Assembly: GCF_023100945.1 (NCBI RefSeq)
Contig: NZ_CP064689.1
Location: 5,376,001-5,440,000, forward strand
Length of the DNA stretch: 64,000 nt
From: Bradyrhizobium sp. 200
Lineage (GTDB): Bacteria; Pseudomonadota; Alphaproteobacteria; Rhizobiales; Xanthobacteraceae
Direction of reading: 5' to 3'
Shown here: positions 62,591 through 64,000 of the stretch, in pieces
Layout: each line of letters opens with the position of its first letter
Numbering within the stretch: the first letter of the stretch is position 1
The notes under the pieces: model-generated
The model's input: the letters and a program-made list of their open reading frames with translations, nothing else
Databases searched by the model: none
Told to the model about the DNA's origin: nothing
Translations under genes and position numbers: made by a program

Positions 62591-64000
62591 ATGGAAGAAC
62601 TCGTCAATCTGTTTCACGGCTTTGCGATTGCGTTGCAGCCCTTCAACATCATGGTGATGGTGCTCGGCATCGTGCTCGGCGTTTTGATCGGTGTGCTTCC
62701 GGGACTGGGTGGAGCCAATGGCGTGGCGATCCTGCTGCCGCTGACGTTCAGCATGCCGCCGACATCGGCCATCATCATGCTGTCCTGTATCTATTGGGGC
62801 GCGTTGTTTGGCGGAGCCATCACCTCGATTCTATTCAACATACCAGGCGAGCCATGGTCGGTCGCGACGACGTTCGACGGCTACCCGATGGCGCAGAAGG
62901 GCAAGGCCGGCGAAGCTTTGACGGCGGCCTTCACCTCGTCGTTCGTCGGCGCCCTGTTCGCCGTGATCATGATCACGCTGGTCGCGCCGCTGGTCGCGAG
63001 CTTTGCGCTGCAATTCGGGCCAGCCGAGAAATTCGCAGTCTATTTTCTGGCGTTCTGCAGTTTTGTCGGCTTGAGCAAGGAGCCGCCTTTCAAAACCATT
63101 GCGGCAATGATGATCGGCTTTGCGCTTGCCGCCGTCGGCCTCGACTCCATCACCGGGCAGCTACGGCTGACATTCGGCGTTACCCATCTGCTCAACGGGT
63201 TCGATTTCCTCATCGCTGTCATCGGGCTGTTCGGCATCGGCGAGATCCTGCTGACGATGGAAGAAGGGCTCGCCTTCCGCGGCGGCAACGCCAAGATCAA
63301 TTTGCGGGTTGTGCTGCAGACCTGGAAGGAGTTGCCGGCCTACTGGATCACCTCATTGCGCTCCTGCCTGATCGGCTGCTGGATGGGCATTACGCCTGCC
63401 GGTGCAACGCCCGCATCGTTCATGAGCTACGGCATCGCCAAGCGCGTGGCGAAGAACGGCAGCAATTTCGGCAAGGGAGAAATCGAAGGCGTGGTCGCGC
63501 CGGAGACCGCGGCGCACGCCGCCGGCACCGCGGCGCTGCTGCCGATGTTGTCGCTCGGCGTGCCGGGTTCTCCGACCGCGGCAGTGTTGCTCGGCGGCCT
63601 CTTGATCTGGGGCCTGCAGCCCGGACCGATGCTGTTTGTCGAACAGAAGGAATTCGTCTGGGGTCTGATCGCCTCGATGTATCTCGGCAATCTCGTCGGC
63701 CTGATCGTCGTGTTGACCTGCGTGCCTGTCTTCGCGGCCATCCTGCGCGTCCCCTTCAGCATCATCGCGCCGCTCATCCTGGTGCTGTGCGCGATCGGCG
63801 CCTATTCGGTTCACAGTTCAACGTTCGACGTGGTGTTGATGCTGGTGTTCGGCGTGATCGGCTACCTCCTGAAGAAGTGCAATTACCCCCTCGCCCCGCT
63901 GGTGCTGGCCATCGTGCTCGGTGACAAGGCGGAAGAGGCATTCCGTCAGTCGCTGCTGGGATCCCAGGGATCGCTGGGCATCTTCTTCTCCAACACGCTG
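62591..64000 (+). CDS. tctA: Tripartite tricarboxylate transporter large membrane subunit TctA, C-terminus beyond window
   Basis: The reading frame is open from the ATG at 62591 to the window end (470 codons seen; family about 500). TctA signatures are VLPGLGGANGVAILLPLTF near residue 40, YWGALFGGAITSILFNIPGE near residue 75, and the second-half repeat PETAAHAAGTAALLPMLSLG, followed by VPGSPTAAVLLGGLLIWGLQ. It forms the sodium-coupled channel of the importer. The last few dozen residues are missing from the window. Confidence 0.95.
   Translation, partial: MEELVNLFHGFAIALQPFNIMVMVLGIVLGVLIGVLPGLGGANGVAILLPLTFSMPPTSAIIMLSCIYWGALFGGAITSILFNIPGEPWSVATTFDGYPMAQKGKAGEALTAAFTSSFVGALFAVIMITLVAPLVASFALQFGPAEKFAVYFLAFCSFVGLSKEPPFKTIAAMMIGFALAAVGLDSITGQLRLTFGVTHLLNGFDFLIAVIGLFGIGEILLTMEEGLAFRGGNAKINLRVVLQTWKELPAYWITSLRSCLIGCWMGITPAGATPASFMSYGIAKRVAKNGSNFGKGEIEGVVAPETAAHAAGTAALLPMLSLGVPGSPTAAVLLGGLLIWGLQPGPMLFVEQKEFVWGLIASMYLGNLVGLIVVLTCVPVFAAILRVPFSIIAPLILVLCAIGAYSVHSSTFDVVLMLVFGVIGYLLKKCNYPLAPLVLAIVLGDKAEEAFRQSLLGSQGSLGIFFSNTL

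Noticed and set aside
62311..63924. A 537-codon plus-strand open frame at the right edge
   Set aside because: The real gene there is tctA in another frame from 62591, with full TctA signatures running off the window.

Overview
The window is a contiguous piece of a GC-rich alphaproteobacterial chromosome, most like Bradyrhizobium or a close relative in the Nitrobacteraceae. This rests on the family content (DUF1127, DUF1236, host-attachment and many Bug/TctC-type proteins), on the formate dehydrogenase gene order, and on intergenic inverted repeats such as CGTAGGATGGGT...ACCCATCCTACG that I recall from Bradyrhizobium. No rRNA, tRNA, CRISPR array, phage or transposase gene was seen.

Layout. 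0-3.1 kb: a sugar-acid locus with a Gfo/Idh/MocA dehydrogenase (cut by the window edge), a GntR regulator and a divergent GarD-type dehydratase. 3.1-7.1 kb: an archipelago of small secreted or cytosolic lineage-specific proteins and a CBS-domain protein. 7.1-21.5 kb: a large exported molybdenum formate dehydrogenase locus. It holds FdhA/B/C subunits, a TAT mini-protein, a WD40-cytochrome c fusion, a helix-turn-helix/TorD fusion chaperone, five poorly known accessory proteins, and a divergent poly-ferredoxin plus Mrp/NBP35 ATPase. 21.9-33.0 kb: an uncharacterised catabolic cluster with a deacetylase of the HDAC/acetylpolyamine family, GntR, a class II aldolase, a peptide-type ABC importer, a GhrA-like reductase, a sugar/amine kinase and a class III aminotransferase or phospho-lyase. 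33.3-38.5 kb: a second uncharacterised cluster with a Bug receptor, amidohydrolase, 2-hydroxyacid dehydrogenase, alpha/beta hydrolase and a two-subunit ThDP decarboxylase. 39.5-43.1 kb: the glycerate pathway (glxR-hyi-gcl), followed by a TPR gene trapped between two direct copies of the gcl 5' region. 45-52.6 kb: a cell-wall amidase, an unknown possibly lysozyme-like protein, TenA, an APC permease, a PanE-like reductase, a DUF1127 protein and a NYN-domain protein. 52.7-64 kb: an oxalate locus with an IclR regulator, an ADP-forming acyl-CoA ligase, GntR, oxc, frc, a 45-residue microprotein, and a tripartite tricarboxylate transporter (TctC, TctB and TctA, the last running off the end).

How the genes fit together. 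The window appears to carry a nearly complete oxalate economy. The Tct transporter is a candidate oxalate importer. Frc and Oxc convert oxalate through oxalyl-CoA to formyl-CoA, CO2 and formate. The formate dehydrogenase oxidises formate for energy. Gcl-Hyi-GlxR takes glyoxylate to glycerate for carbon assimilation. The missing link is reduction of oxalyl-CoA to glyoxylate. A candidate is the PanE-like protein at 49758-50819, because the oxalyl-CoA reductase PanE2 of Methylobacterium extorquens is a 2-dehydropantoate 2-reductase homologue. The ADP-forming ligase divergent from gntR-oxc-frc is a candidate for an energy-conserving oxalyl-CoA or formyl-CoA ligase. Two 17-bp operators, 16 of 17 identical, lie just downstream of perfect TTGACA boxes in that divergent promoter region. 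A weaker copy lies in front of the microprotein gene, and a still weaker one lies upstream of tctC. Together they suggest one regulon.
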